Assembly: GCA_017412605.1 (NCBI GenBank)
Contig: JAFPWY010000004.1
Span: 310,001 to 374,000, forward strand
Direction of reading: 5' to 3'
Length of the DNA: 64,000 nt
Source of the DNA: Fibrobacter sp.
GTDB taxonomy: Bacteria; Fibrobacterota; Fibrobacteria; Fibrobacterales; Fibrobacteraceae
Shown piece after piece: positions 8,464-16,411 of this stretch (the first letter of the stretch is position 1; each line of letters opens with the position of its first letter). The notes beneath the pieces were generated by a model. That model had not been told where the DNA came from. It did no database searches and saw only the letters and a list, made by a program, of their open reading frames with translations. The translations under genes and the position numbers were made by a program.

Positions 8464-9897
8464 TTAATTATTCGCCAAGGTTCCAAGCCCAACGATATTG
8501 AAATTGCCTTCGGTTCCCACACCACCCTCAGCTACAAACAGCAGCGATGTCACATGGGACGAGGCGCCCGCCCCAAATTCATCCCATTCTACACACTTTG
8601 TCGTCAAGCTGTCGCTGCTCGGCAAAGTCACCATAGGAGACTGAAGAAGGGTGGGGGAATTCTCGTATGCGGCACCGTTCATCACGACATCGATGTTCAG
8701 CGAGGATGTGTATTTCACGCACAGGCCTCCCCAACTCGTAATATCGGCCGGTTTCATCGATCCGTCAATTTCATCCTTGTTGACAATGCTAAAGCCAACG
8801 CCGGCAAAGCCCTTGTTTTCGAAATTCAACGCACCACAGAGTCCACCGCAGTAATCGATAATCGGGCTAAGGGATTCACTGTCGTATTCATCGCCCTTGG
8901 ACACCGGCCAAGTAATCCTTGACGGTTCTCCGCTTTCCGTATTTTCAACAGGGAACCAGTAGCCGCATGTTGCAGATTCGTCGCACAGGCGCGTGTCAAC
9001 ACGATAGAGATCATCTGATCCAAGCCAGAGGTCAAATTCCGAGCCAGCGGAATTACCCTGACCAATAGGAATCATGCCGGCATTTTCAATTCGGGACAAG
9101 TCCACGTGACACGAGCCACCAGCGGAATACGTTCCGACTGCGGCTATCCTGAAATTCACGTCTGTGTCTGTAGTGCTCTTCATTACGAACTTCACAGCGG
9201 AAATTTCTCCGGCAATCGCACGGTTGGAAGCATTTGCATTCGACGAAACGTTGATGAAATCATCCCAAGCAATACATTTTTCGACCATCTTGACGTCGCT
9301 TTCCAAGTTGGCAACAAGCACAGTCTCGTTGCCGTTGTCCAATTCCAAGAACATTTCGTGGTCAGAGGCGTAAGTGACGCAAAGTCCGTTCCAGCCGCTA
9401 ATATCGGCAGCAACAGGAGCAGAACCATTACCCACGGGCTGTTCAGCAACAACAAAGCCAACGCCGGCATAGCCCATATTGGACAATTCACCATGTAATG
9501 AGGCCGTTCCCGCGATACACCCATAATTATTCGAAAGAACCAAGGACCATGGGTCATCATAAGGGTTTTCCAGTTCCATAGGCCAGATTATATTGGACGT
9601 TCCCCCAACCTCGCTATCATTAAAGTTCCACCACAGCCCGGCATTCGCGCCACTAAAACCTGTTGCAACAAAGACCTGCTTCGCGCCTCCGTCCCAAAGG
9701 CATATGCCCGGACCATCCAATGCAGACGAAGAAGACGGTGGGTTCCACCCTTGCAATGCAGCGTTCCCGTTGGACCCCGTTCCATCGATATTGATAGACC
9801 CTTCCGGCACAGCATTTGCGGTATCAAACATTTCGTTACACCCGACAAGTCCAAACAGAATCGCACCCATCGGCAGTATATGTTTCGCTTTCAACAT
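8464..9897 (-). CDS. Surface lipoprotein with two repeated beta-rich modules (paralogue of 5424-7421)
   Basis: This 477-residue product has a lipobox Gly-Leu-Val-Gly-Cys (Cys20), then a short Asn/Gly/Ser linker with PPSSSS. Two modules follow (about 65-260 and 285-475) that align closely with modules 2 and 3 of the lipoprotein at 5424. Shared strings include WPMELENPYDDPWS against WPVKLSNSNDDPWS, and both proteins end FNIVGLGTLA. It lacks module 1 of its paralogue. The start is ATG 9897 with AGGAGG at 9907-9912. The gene is monocistronic with its own terminator. Function is unknown; a surface carbohydrate-binding or scaffold role is the most natural guess. Confidence 0.75.
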   Translation of the reverse strand: MLKAKHILPMGAILFGLVGCNEMFDTANAVPEGSINIDGTGSNGNAALQGWNPPSSSSALDGPGICLWDGGAKQVFVATGFSGANAGLWWNFNDSEVGGTSNIIWPMELENPYDDPWSLVLSNNYGCIAGTASLHGELSNMGYAGVGFVVAEQPVGNGSAPVAADISGWNGLCVTYASDHEMFLELDNGNETVLVANLESDVKMVEKCIAWDDFINVSSNANASNRAIAGEISAVKFVMKSTTDTDVNFRIAAVGTYSAGGSCHVDLSRIENAGMIPIGQGNSAGSEFDLWLGSDDLYRVDTRLCDESATCGYWFPVENTESGEPSRITWPVSKGDEYDSESLSPIIDYCGGLCGALNFENKGFAGVGFSIVNKDEIDGSMKPADITSWGGLCVKYTSSLNIDVVMNGAAYENSPTLLQSPMVTLPSSDSLTTKCVEWDEFGAGASSHVTSLLFVAEGGVGTEGNFNIVGLGTLANN

Positions 9898-9906
9898 TAT
9901 TTTATT

Positions 9907-9926
9907 CCTCCTATCACTCTCGTGAT
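9907..9926 (-). promoter_or_regulatory. GNRA hairpin abutting the Shine-Dalgarno of the 9897 lipoprotein
   Basis: On the minus strand ATCAC-GAGA-GTGAT (9913-9926) is a 5-bp stem with a GNRA tetraloop. AGGAGG (9907-9912) follows it immediately. The hairpin leaves the ribosome site free but adjacent, so it may modulate initiation or protect the 5' end. Confidence 0.4.
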
Positions 9927-9989
9927 CTAGTTTGTTTTAACGCTCAGACAATTTTTTAAACAACTTAACCAATTGTCTTTGCACCAACA

Positions 9990-10103
9990 AATATACCACT
10001 CATTTATTCAAAAAATCGAATTTTATGATACATTTTTTACGATTTTACACAAAAATATAAACCAAAATACACTTTATAAAAAATCTGTATTTTCATGATA
10101 CAG
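9990..10103 (-). promoter_or_regulatory. Promoter of the 9897 lipoprotein with two TGTATCA sites
   Basis: On the minus strand TATATT is at 9990-9995 preceded by TGG. TGTATCA at 10026-10032 is exactly 30 nt upstream of it. A second TGTATCA, in the context GACTGTATCAT, is at 10097-10103. The predicted transcript start is near 9982, giving an 85-nt leader. Confidence 0.65.
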
Positions 10104-10279
10104 TCTTGAGCAGAAAGCCATGAGCGATGAGGTATGAGTAATGAGATTGAGGCTCGAGGCACGAGGCTAGTGAATAAGTATCACGCACTTCGTGCGTTTA
10201 TAACAGACGGCGAAGCCGTGATATTTCTCCCTAGTCCCTAGATCCTAGTCTCTAGATCCTAGTCTCTAGATTCTAACCT
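10104..10279. repeat. Intergenic composite of dispersed repeats
   Basis: The gap between the lipoprotein promoter and hisH holds no gene. It contains GATGAGGTATGAG-type words, a 55-nt block (10180-10234) differing at only about two positions from 3630-3684, and tandem CTAGATCCTAGTCT units up to the hisH stop. The paired hairpins CGCAC-TTC-GTGCG and ACGGC-GAA-GCCGT are conserved. Confidence 0.7.
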
Positions 10280-10903
10280 CTACACTTTCCAATCGCAGAA
10301 ATTCTTGAGCATGGCGAGTCCGACGTCGCCGCTCTTTTCCTGGTGGAACTGTGTCGCGATAAGGTTGTCCTTACCCACGATTCCCTGGAATGTCTGCGTG
10401 CCGTAAGTCGTCTCGGCAAAAGCATATTCCGCCGGAACCTGCGGGTGATAGGAGTGTACGTAATAGAAGTCGCAACCGCTGCGGATGCCCTTCATGATGG
10501 GGTGTTCGCGGGTGAAGTCCACCTGGTTCCAGCCCATGTGCGGAATCTTGAGGCCCGGTTCGTCCTTGAAGCGCACCGCCTTGCCCGGAATGAGTCCGAG
10601 AGTCTTCACGCCACCGTCCTCCTCGCTTTCTTCGAGGATAATCTGGCAGCCGATGCAGATGCCAAGCACCGGGTTTCCGGCCTTCACCACCATCTTGATG
10701 GCTTCGCCGATTCCAGTTTTCGTCAAGGTTTCCATGGCAGAAGCCGCGGCGCCCACACCCGGGAAAATCAACCGCGTCGCCTTTGCGATTTCGTCGGCGT
10801 CCCGGCTGGACTTCGCATCCACGCCGATGTGCGCAAGCGCATTCATCACGGACGTCAAGTTACCGGCATTGTAGTCGACCACGATTATGGGATTAGCGGA
10901 CAT
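10280..10903 (-). CDS. hisH: Imidazole glycerol phosphate synthase, glutaminase subunit
   Basis: Releases ammonia from glutamine and passes it to HisF to close the imidazole ring in histidine synthesis. The start is ATG 10903, with AGAGAGG just upstream; the longer frame to 10969 adds 22 unlikely residues. The product is 207 residues, normal. The class I glutamine amidotransferase nucleophile is Cys83 in GICIGCQ, where a second Cys replaces the more usual Met. The catalytic His187 and Glu189 lie in FHQEKSG (usually HPEKSG). No hisF or other his gene is in the window, so the partner is elsewhere. Confidence 0.95.
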   Translation of the reverse strand: MSANPIIVVDYNAGNLTSVMNALAHIGVDAKSSRDADEIAKATRLIFPGVGAAASAMETLTKTGIGEAIKMVVKAGNPVLGICIGCQIILEESEEDGGVKTLGLIPGKAVRFKDEPGLKIPHMGWNQVDFTREHPIMKGIRSGCDFYYVHSYHPQVPAEYAFAETTYGTQTFQGIVGKDNLIATQFHQEKSGDVGLAMLKNFCDWKV

Positions 10904-10980
10904 TGGAACCTCTCTTTGCAAGCGCAAAGATAGAAACTTTTTCAAGGCACAAACGTGGCCAGGTTGCAAGCACGTCCCAA

Positions 10981-11026
10981 GTGATTAAAAAGTGATTAAT
11001 CACTGATTAATCACTTTTTTAATCAC
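10981..11026. promoter_or_regulatory. 46-bp near-perfect palindrome, probable activator site
   Basis: The arms GTGATTAAAAAGTGATTAATCA and its complement (one extra T) meet at a single central C. The palindrome itself contains nested GTGATTAATCAC dyads. It lies between two divergent genes, where no terminator is needed. Its centre is about 100 nt upstream of the start predicted from the sigma-54 promoter at 11080, a usual distance for an enhancer-binding protein. Confidence 0.6.
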
Positions 11027-11079
11027 CGACACATTCCATAAATTGCCCCTTATTTGCAAATTTCGACGTTTCGCATTAT

Positions 11080-11094
11080 TGGCACGGCTTTTGC
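11080..11094 (+). promoter_or_regulatory. Sigma-54 (RpoN) promoter upstream of the spoVG homologue
   Basis: TGGCAC-N5-TTGC is a full match to the -24/-12 consensus. The GG (11081-11082) and GC (11093-11094) are separated by exactly 10 nt. The predicted start is near 11106, leaving a 37-nt leader with AAAGGAGG before ATG 11143. Confidence 0.75.
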
Positions 11095-11142
11095 ATAATT
11101 GCAAACAGCAAGAAATACAAAACCCAACAGAAAGGAGGATTC

Positions 11143-11481
11143 ATGTCCGAAAACACGGATGAAAAAAGCACCGACAACATCGCCCAAAAAGAATCAACGA
11201 CGTTTGACTGTCTCGCAGTGACCAACGTACAAATTTTCCCCTTCAAGGAAGGCATGTCCCTCGGCAAGATCAAGGCGATGGCTTCGGTCGTCCTTAACGA
11301 CCAGTTCCAGATTCGCGGGCTCCGCGTCGTCGACGGATTAAACGGTTATTTCGTCGGCTATCCGTGCGACCCGTTCTTCAAGGGCGAGGAATCCCGTTAC
11401 GTATGCGCACCGATTACGCGCCAACTCCGCGAACATATCGAGAACTGCGTACTCGAACGTTATCAGCAATGCATGAACTGA
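11143..11481 (+). CDS. spoVG: SpoVG family nucleic-acid-binding regulator
   Basis: Small regulator of the SpoVG family, whose members bind DNA or RNA and act in sporulation, envelope or virulence control in other bacteria. The product is 112 residues. The SpoVG core is at about 24-105: VTNVQIFPF, KIKAMASVVLNDQFQIRGLR, VVDGLNGYFVGYP and a final Tyr-containing helix. The first 20 residues are a polar extension absent from many homologues. The start is ATG 11143 behind AAAGGAGG. It lies 11 nt upstream of comM and is probably co-transcribed with it from a sigma-54 promoter. There is no sign of sporulation genes here, so its target is unknown. Confidence 0.88.
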   Translation: MSENTDEKSTDNIAQKESTTFDCLAVTNVQIFPFKEGMSLGKIKAMASVVLNDQFQIRGLRVVDGLNGYFVGYPCDPFFKGEESRYVCAPITRQLREHIENCVLERYQQCMN

Positions 11482-11492
11482 ACGGGTAAAAA

Positions 11493-13019
11493 TTGTTTCG
11501 GCGAATCCGTTCTTACTGCTTGTTTGGGATTAAGGCCGTCCCGGTCAGTGTGGAAGTCGACGCTTCACAGGGATTGCCGGGATTTACCTTAGTTGGGCTT
11601 CCGGACAACGCAGTAAGGGAATCCCGCGAGCGGGTCGTTTCAGCCATCCGTTCCGTGGGAAAGGTGGTGACGGGTTTCCGCACGACGGTAAACCTGTCAC
11701 CCGCGGATTTGCGCAAGGAAGGGTCCGCTCTCGACCTGCCCCTTGCCATCGGGATGCTCGTCTCCACAGGCGAAATCGAAATCCCGAAACTTGACCGATA
11801 CGTTTTTGTTGGAGAACTTTCCCTTGACGGTCTCCTAAAACCAGTCAGGGGCGTGCTTTCGGTAGCGATGAGTTTGCCGAGGGGAGTTGAAAGCATTCTC
11901 GTCATACCGAAAGCCAATTCCGCAGAGGCTTCGCTTGTCGAAGGCTTGCGGTATATATGCGCAGGCACTTTATCCGAGTGCATTGAAATCCTGGAAGGCG
12001 GGGCGGAAAATTCCATATCAGTAGCTAAAGGGTTGACACAAAAAACCGTCCCGCCTTCTACTTCTATTCCCGACTTCAAGAACGTTGTCGGGATGTCCGG
12101 CGTCAAGCGGGCGCTGGAAGTGGCCGCGGCCGGAGCTCACAACTTTCTGCTAGTGGGCTCACCCGGTGCCGGCAAGACGCTTTGCGCACGCTGCCTTCCC
12201 GGAATACTCCCCGAAATGACCGACGAGGAAATCCTCGAGACCACAAGAATACACTCATGCGCAAGGCGTGCCGGCGACTCCGAAAGCTTCAGGCCGATTC
12301 TCTCCCGGCCTTTCCGTACGCCGCACCATTCCGCATCAATGGTCTCCCTTGTCGGCGGAGGCACACGCCTCCTGCCCGGCGAGGCGAGCCTAGCGCACAA
12401 CGGGGTCCTCTTCCTGGACGAGCTGCCGGAATTCAACCGCAGCGTACTGGAAGCCCTGCGCGAACCTATGGAAGACGGAGCCATCTCGGTAAGTCGCGCA
12501 AGCGGCACGGTCATATGGCCGGCACGTTTCATGATGGGCGCAGCGATGAATCCCTGCCCCTGCGGTTTCGCGATGGACCCCAAGCGAACTTGCACCTGCC
12601 TACCCGATGCGCGCAAACGCTACCGGGAACGCATCTCCGGCCCGCTACTCGACCGTATCGACATCCAGGTGAGCGTTCCACCCGTAGACGCAAGCATGTT
12701 TGCCGGCAAGCCCGGTGGAGAATCGTCGGCGACTATACGCAAACGCGTCTGCGCGGCACGCGACATCCAGCACCGGCGCTTTGCCGGAACACATTTCAAG
12801 TCGAACGCCGAAATGTCGTCGGAATGCGCCCACCAGTTCGCCATGATGTCGCAGGCCACGGAACGCTTCGCCATTTCCGCTGCAGAAAAGATGAACCTGA
12901 GTGCACGCGGGTACTACCGCCTGCTGAAGGTTGCACGGACTATTGCGGACTTGCGCAAAAACGAATCTGTAGAAATTATCGATTTATCGGAAGCACTGCG
13001 GTACAAGACCTACAGCTAG
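11493..13019 (+). CDS. comM: ComM/YifB family Mg-chelatase-like AAA+ ATPase
   Basis: Hexameric helicase-like ATPase of the YifB/ComM family, which in transformable bacteria promotes branch migration during DNA integration. The product is 508 residues, standard length. The N-terminal ChlI-type domain includes GLPGFTLVGLPDNAVRESRE and NLSPADLRKEGSALDLPLA. Walker A GSPGAGKT is near residue 221 and Walker B GVLFLDELPEF near 305. A Cys cluster NPCPCG...CTC near 352-369 is typical of the family. The only start in the open frame is TTG 11493, 11 nt after the spoVG stop, and the N-terminus aligns with the family from there. It ends directly against the convergent folB stop. Confidence 0.93.
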   Translation: MFRRIRSYCLFGIKAVPVSVEVDASQGLPGFTLVGLPDNAVRESRERVVSAIRSVGKVVTGFRTTVNLSPADLRKEGSALDLPLAIGMLVSTGEIEIPKLDRYVFVGELSLDGLLKPVRGVLSVAMSLPRGVESILVIPKANSAEASLVEGLRYICAGTLSECIEILEGGAENSISVAKGLTQKTVPPSTSIPDFKNVVGMSGVKRALEVAAAGAHNFLLVGSPGAGKTLCARCLPGILPEMTDEEILETTRIHSCARRAGDSESFRPILSRPFRTPHHSASMVSLVGGGTRLLPGEASLAHNGVLFLDELPEFNRSVLEALREPMEDGAISVSRASGTVIWPARFMMGAAMNPCPCGFAMDPKRTCTCLPDARKRYRERISGPLLDRIDIQVSVPPVDASMFAGKPGGESSATIRKRVCAARDIQHRRFAGTHFKSNAEMSSECAHQFAMMSQATERFAISAAEKMNLSARGYYRLLKVARTIADLRKNESVEIIDLSEALRYKTYS

Positions 13020-13385
13020 CTAGCGCCTGACAACGACGCTCGATTCGGCTCCTGCAGCACCAGGAATCGCATTAGGCTTGCATACGCGGACCTCGGCCGC
13101 CAGAGCCTTGGGATAATGCTCCAGAATGTACTTGGCCGTCTCCACGACCAAAGTCTCTTCCAGCTGGAAACACGAAAGGCGGATGAACCCTTGAAGGTCT
13201 TCCGCCAATTGTGCATAATCTATTGAATGGGCCAAATCCTCGTTACGGGCGGCCTGGGTAAAATCCACTATTATCGAAACATTGAGAACTATGGGCTGCT
13301 CGTTTTCCCTTTCGTAAGGAAGGGTCCCGATAATGCAGTTGAACTCAAGGTCCTTGAGTGAGATCTTGCCCGGATTTATTACCAT
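13020..13385 (-). CDS. folB: Dihydroneopterin aldolase
   Basis: Folate-pathway enzyme that splits 7,8-dihydroneopterin to 6-hydroxymethyl-dihydropterin and glycolaldehyde. The 121-residue product matches the family: KDLEFNCIIGTLPYERENEQ at the N-terminus (catalytic Glu region), SIDYAQLAEDL in the middle, and VRVCKPNAIPGA near the end (substrate-lining residues). The start is ATG 13385, overlapping the last 7 nt of the upstream gene, which implies translational coupling. No folK or folP is adjacent, so the pairing with a membrane protein is unusual. Confidence 0.93.
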   Translation of the reverse strand: MVINPGKISLKDLEFNCIIGTLPYERENEQPIVLNVSIIVDFTQAARNEDLAHSIDYAQLAEDLQGFIRLSCFQLEETLVVETAKYILEHYPKALAAEVRVCKPNAIPGAAGAESSVVVRR

Positions 13386-14440
13386 ACGAACAGGACGATT
13401 GCCGCAGTCAGGGACACGCCTGTCACGGCAAACCAGATGTTACGGGACGTAGCATAGGAATCATGCGTCTTCTGGTTCGTGTCCATACGCTTCTGCAAAT
13501 CGGCCATTGTCCAATCGCCATTTTTGCCAAACTTGCTTACGGCCGTCTCGCAGTTCTTGTTGCCTTCGCAGCCCTTGAGGAGCTTGTCGTTCAATTCCTC
13601 GAGCTTGTCGTAAGCGTCCTGGGCCTCGTTGGCCTTCATGTGCTGATACACACCCATGACGGCGCTACCCACAGCAACAGCAGAAAGGGCGACAGCGGAC
13701 CAGAAACGAACTTCGTCGGCGATACCGAAACGGTCAGTGGCATTTTCAGAGGCTTCGCTAGCCGCATAGTCACGGTCGTCGGCTTCTCTGTTGGTACGGT
13801 CTACGTTACCCCTGACATCGTATTCATCTTCGTCATCGTCGCAATCCGGGTCGTACTCGTCGCATTCTTCTTCGTCTTCTTCGACACGAGACTTCTTGGC
13901 GACCGGAGCAGGAGCTTCCTCCTCCTCTTCCTCATCGTCTTCGACCGCGGGTGCCGGAACGGCTGCAACGGATTCATCTTCGGAACCCTTGAGTTCGACC
14001 GGAGCGTCGTTCACGTAGGCAACAGCGCTGCTCATGCCGGGCACATAGATGAACTTACCGTCGAAGTATACCTTCTCGGCATCTTCCTCGGCAGCCATGC
14101 CCTTGCGCTGGTAAATCTTCGCCGAAACGATGTCGCTATAGTCGGCACCGTCAGCAGTCAACGGGACAAGCGAGGAAAGGTCCCCGGCACGACCCTGGTA
14201 AAGCTGGTATGTCGTTTCGGATTCGCCGAACGGATCCTCGAACTTCTGACGAACAACAAGACGGCCGGACTGCAGCGACCCGACCTCGGAGGCCGGAGCC
14301 TTCTTCAACTGACCACCAAATTCAGCCGTAATATACTGGTCTGGCGAACCGACATCCGTCGCATCGAAGCCATCGATATCATAGGGACCGGCGAAAGCGG
14401 TAAGTGCTGTGCAAAGAACTATAAAAGATAAACGTTTCAT
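13379..14440 (-). CDS. Secreted or membrane protein with an acidic linker, function unknown
   Basis: The start is ATG 14440 behind GGAGCAGAAG, giving 353 residues; the longer frame to 14503 has no ribosome site. A signal peptide (MKRLSFIVLCTALTAFA) is followed by about 150 residues of beta-rich character with an FDGKFIYVPG motif. A very acidic Glu/Asp linker is mixed with Pro/Ala (residues 165-220, including DDEEEEEEAP). Two hydrophobic helices near the C-terminus flank a helical, Lys/Asn-rich loop with two Cys. This suggests a protein tethered by its C-terminal region. No family recognised. It overlaps folB by 7 nt. Confidence 0.75.
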   Translation of the reverse strand: MKRLSFIVLCTALTAFAGPYDIDGFDATDVGSPDQYITAEFGGQLKKAPASEVGSLQSGRLVVRQKFEDPFGESETTYQLYQGRAGDLSSLVPLTADGADYSDIVSAKIYQRKGMAAEEDAEKVYFDGKFIYVPGMSSAVAYVNDAPVELKGSEDESVAAVPAPAVEDDEEEEEEAPAPVAKKSRVEEDEEECDEYDPDCDDDEDEYDVRGNVDRTNREADDRDYAASEASENATDRFGIADEVRFWSAVALSAVAVGSAVMGVYQHMKANEAQDAYDKLEELNDKLLKGCEGNKNCETAVSKFGKNGDWTMADLQKRMDTNQKTHDSYATSRNIWFAVTGVSLTAAIVLFVW

Positions 14441-14654
14441 CTTCTGCTCCAATAAGCTCAAATTTCTAGTGAAATATATAAAAAAAAAGCCAATTGTTCT
14501 CAAAATTCATAAAAATGACAACTATTATATGATTATTTTGAAAATAAATGATTTACAGCACTAGTTATTGCACTTTTTTTACGAAACGGCATTGTAAAAA
14601 ATTCTACATTTTGACCGGAAATTTTAACTCTAAACCCCAAAAGAAGGTGCTACA

Positions 14655-15911
14655 ATGGCAAAGCTTTCTATTGAAGATCTCGAACTCGCCGGCAAGCGCG
14701 TGTTCATCCGTGTCGACTTCAACGTTCCGCAGGACAAGGTGACTGGCGAAATCACCAACACCAAGCGTATCGAAGCCGCTCTCCCGACCATCCAGTACGC
14801 TCTCGACAAGGGTGCAGCCGTCGTGCTCGCCTCCCACCTGGGACGCCCGAATGGCGAAAAGAACATGAAGTACACGCTCGCTCCGGTCGCCAAGAAGCTC
14901 GAAGAACTCATCAAGAAGCCGGTGAAGTTCCTCGCCGACTGCGTGGGTCCGGAAGTCGAAGCCGCCTGCGCCGCTATCAAGCCGGGTGAAATCATCCTCC
15001 TCGAAAACCTCCGCTTCCACATCGAAGAAGAAGGCAAGAGGAAGATCAAGAACGCCGATGGCACCGAGACCAAGGAAAAGGCCGACAAGGAAGCCGTCAA
15101 GGCCTTCCGCGCAAGCCTCACCAAGCTCGCTGACGTCTACGTGAACGACGCTTTCGGTACCGCTCACCGCGACCACTCTTCCATGACGGGTGTTGAACTT
15201 CCGCAGCGTGCCGCCGGTTTCCTCATGAACAAGGAACTCAAGGCATTCGACCAGGTGCTCAACAATCCTCCGCGTCCGTTCCTCGCCATCCTCGGCGGTG
15301 CCAAGGTCGCTGACAAGATCCAGCTCATCAACAACCTCCTCGACAAGGCCGACAAGATCATCATCGGCGGTGGCATGGCTTTCACCTTCAAGAAGGTTTT
15401 GAACAACATCGAAATCGGTTCTTCTCTGTTTGACGAAGAAGGTGCCAAGCTCGTTCCGGATCTGATGGCCAAGGCCAAGGCTGCTGGCAAGGAAATCATC
15501 CTCCCGGTTGACTACATCGCTGCCGACAAGTTCGCTGCCGACGCTGCCACGAAGGCTGTCTCTGACGCCGAAGGCATTCCGGCTGGCTGGATGGGCCTCG
15601 ATGTGGGTGCCGAGTCCACCAAGCTCTTCGTGAACGCTATCAAGTCCGCCAAGACCATCGTTTGGAACGGTCCTGCAGGCGTGTTCGAATTCGAAGCTTT
15701 CGAAAAGGCTACCAAGGCTATGGCCGACGCTATCGTCGAAGCTACCGCTGCTGGCGCAATCACCGTGATCGGTGGTGGCGATACCGCTACGGCTGCCAAG
15801 AAGTACGGCGCTGACAAGAAGGTGACCCACACCTCTACGGGTGGTGGCGCTTCCCTCGAATTGCTCGAAGGAAAGGTGCTTCCGGGCGTCGCTGTCCTTA
15901 CTGATAAGTAA
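14655..15911 (+). CDS. pgk: Phosphoglycerate kinase
   Basis: Glycolytic enzyme that makes ATP from 1,3-bisphosphoglycerate and ADP. The product is 418 residues, slightly longer than the common 390-400. Conserved blocks are present: RVDFNVPQD with catalytic Arg, [49 protein letters not shown] and [10 protein letters not shown] near the end. The start is ATG 14655 with AAGAAGGTG upstream. Codon use is strongly biased to C-ending and GGT/GCT codons, as expected for a highly expressed gene. It stands alone, followed by three stacked terminators. Confidence 0.98.
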   Translation: MAKLSIEDLELAGKRVFIRVDFNVPQDKVTGEITNTKRIEAALPTIQYALDKGAAVVLASHLGRPNGEKNMKYTLAPVAKKLEELIKKPVKFLADCVGPEVEAACAAIKPGEIILLENLRFHIEEEGKRKIKNADGTETKEKADKEAVKAFRASLTKLADVYVNDAFGTAHRDHSSMTGVELPQRAAGFLMNKELKAFDQVLNNPPRPFLAILGGAKVADKIQLINNLLDKADKIIIGGGMAFTFKKVLNNIEIGSSLFDEEGAKLVPDLMAKAKAAGKEIILPVDYIAADKFAADAATKAVSDAEGIPAGWMGLDVGAESTKLFVNAIKSAKTIVWNGPAGVFEFEAFEKATKAMADAIVEATAAGAITVIGGGDTATAAKKYGADKKVTHTSTGGGASLELLEGKVLPGVAVLTDK

Positions 15912-16024
15912 TTTTTCCATTTGCTTCGCATAGCGGCGTTCTCGACCTCTCGCCGTACGACTTGTACGGCTTCGGGTCTGCGGCCTTGCTCTGCTCGCAA
16001 CTGAAAAAATTCCTGATTTTAAAG

Positions 16025-16055
16025 ACTCCGCAACATCGTTTGCGGAGTTTTTTTT
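16025..16055 (+). terminator. Rho-independent terminator 1 after pgk
   Basis: The stem ACTCCGCAA / TTGCGGAGT has a 6-nt loop and is followed by eight T. Confidence 0.9.
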
Positions 16056-16257
16056 CTCGCTCGTAACTGAAAATGCATTGTCATTGCGAACCCCGTAGGG
16101 GTGAAGCAATCTCCATCCGGAATTTTATAGGAACTCCCGTTTGCGGGAGTTCTTTTTTTTCTCGCTCGTAACTGAAAAGGCGTTGTCATTGCGAGCCCCG
16201 TAGGGGTGAAGCAATCTCCATCCGGAATTTTATAGGAACTCCCGTTTGCGGGAGTTC
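16048..16257. repeat. 105-bp tandem duplication carrying terminators and an ATTGC...GCAAT hairpin
   Basis: Copy 1 is about 16048-16152 and copy 2 about 16153-16257, offset by exactly 105 bp with only a few differences. Each unit contains CTCGCTCGTAACTGAAAA, a hairpin of the type ATTGCGA-CCCC-GTA-GGGG-GAAGCAAT, and a terminator stem GAACTCCCG/CGGGAGTTC with a T-run. Confidence 0.85.
16131..16160 (+). terminator. Rho-independent terminator 2 after pgk
   Basis: The stem GAACTCCCG / CGGGAGTTC has loop TTTG and is followed by eight T. An identical copy lies 105 bp downstream. Confidence 0.85.
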
Positions 16258-16265
16258 TTTTTTTT
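16236..16265 (+). terminator. Rho-independent terminator 3 after pgk
   Basis: Second copy of the GAACTCCCG / CGGGAGTTC hairpin with its T-run, part of the tandem duplication. Confidence 0.85.
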
Positions 16266-16411
16266 GCAAAAAAAATTTGCCATTTTTTACGGAAAAATGC
16301 AATATTGACGCTTTTTTATTGTCGCAGAGTTTTTCCGCGAATTTTGATTTATTTTTTTATATGTAATTTGTTACAAAGTCTCTAGCATGAACCTGATTGG
16401 AGTTTTAGGCA

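Larger units (their letters stand above)
15912..16411. other. 500-nt gap after pgk: terminators, tandem duplication and a promoter region
   Basis: No gene is seen. After the pgk stop comes a hairpin-rich stretch with CCGTAC-GACTT-GTACGG near 15953-15969. Three Rho-independent terminators and a 105-bp tandem duplication follow. From about 16270 to 16411 it becomes AT-rich. This last part is the leader and promoter region of the first membrane-protein paralogue and is partly repeated in front of the second copy. Confidence 0.7.

Noticed and set aside
16048-16257. CRISPR-like repeat
   Set aside because: Only two adjoining copies with no spacers; it is a tandem duplication.
15912-16411. Possible tRNA or small RNA gene in the gap after pgk
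   Set aside because: The stems are terminators and repeats; no cloverleaf or CCA end is seen.
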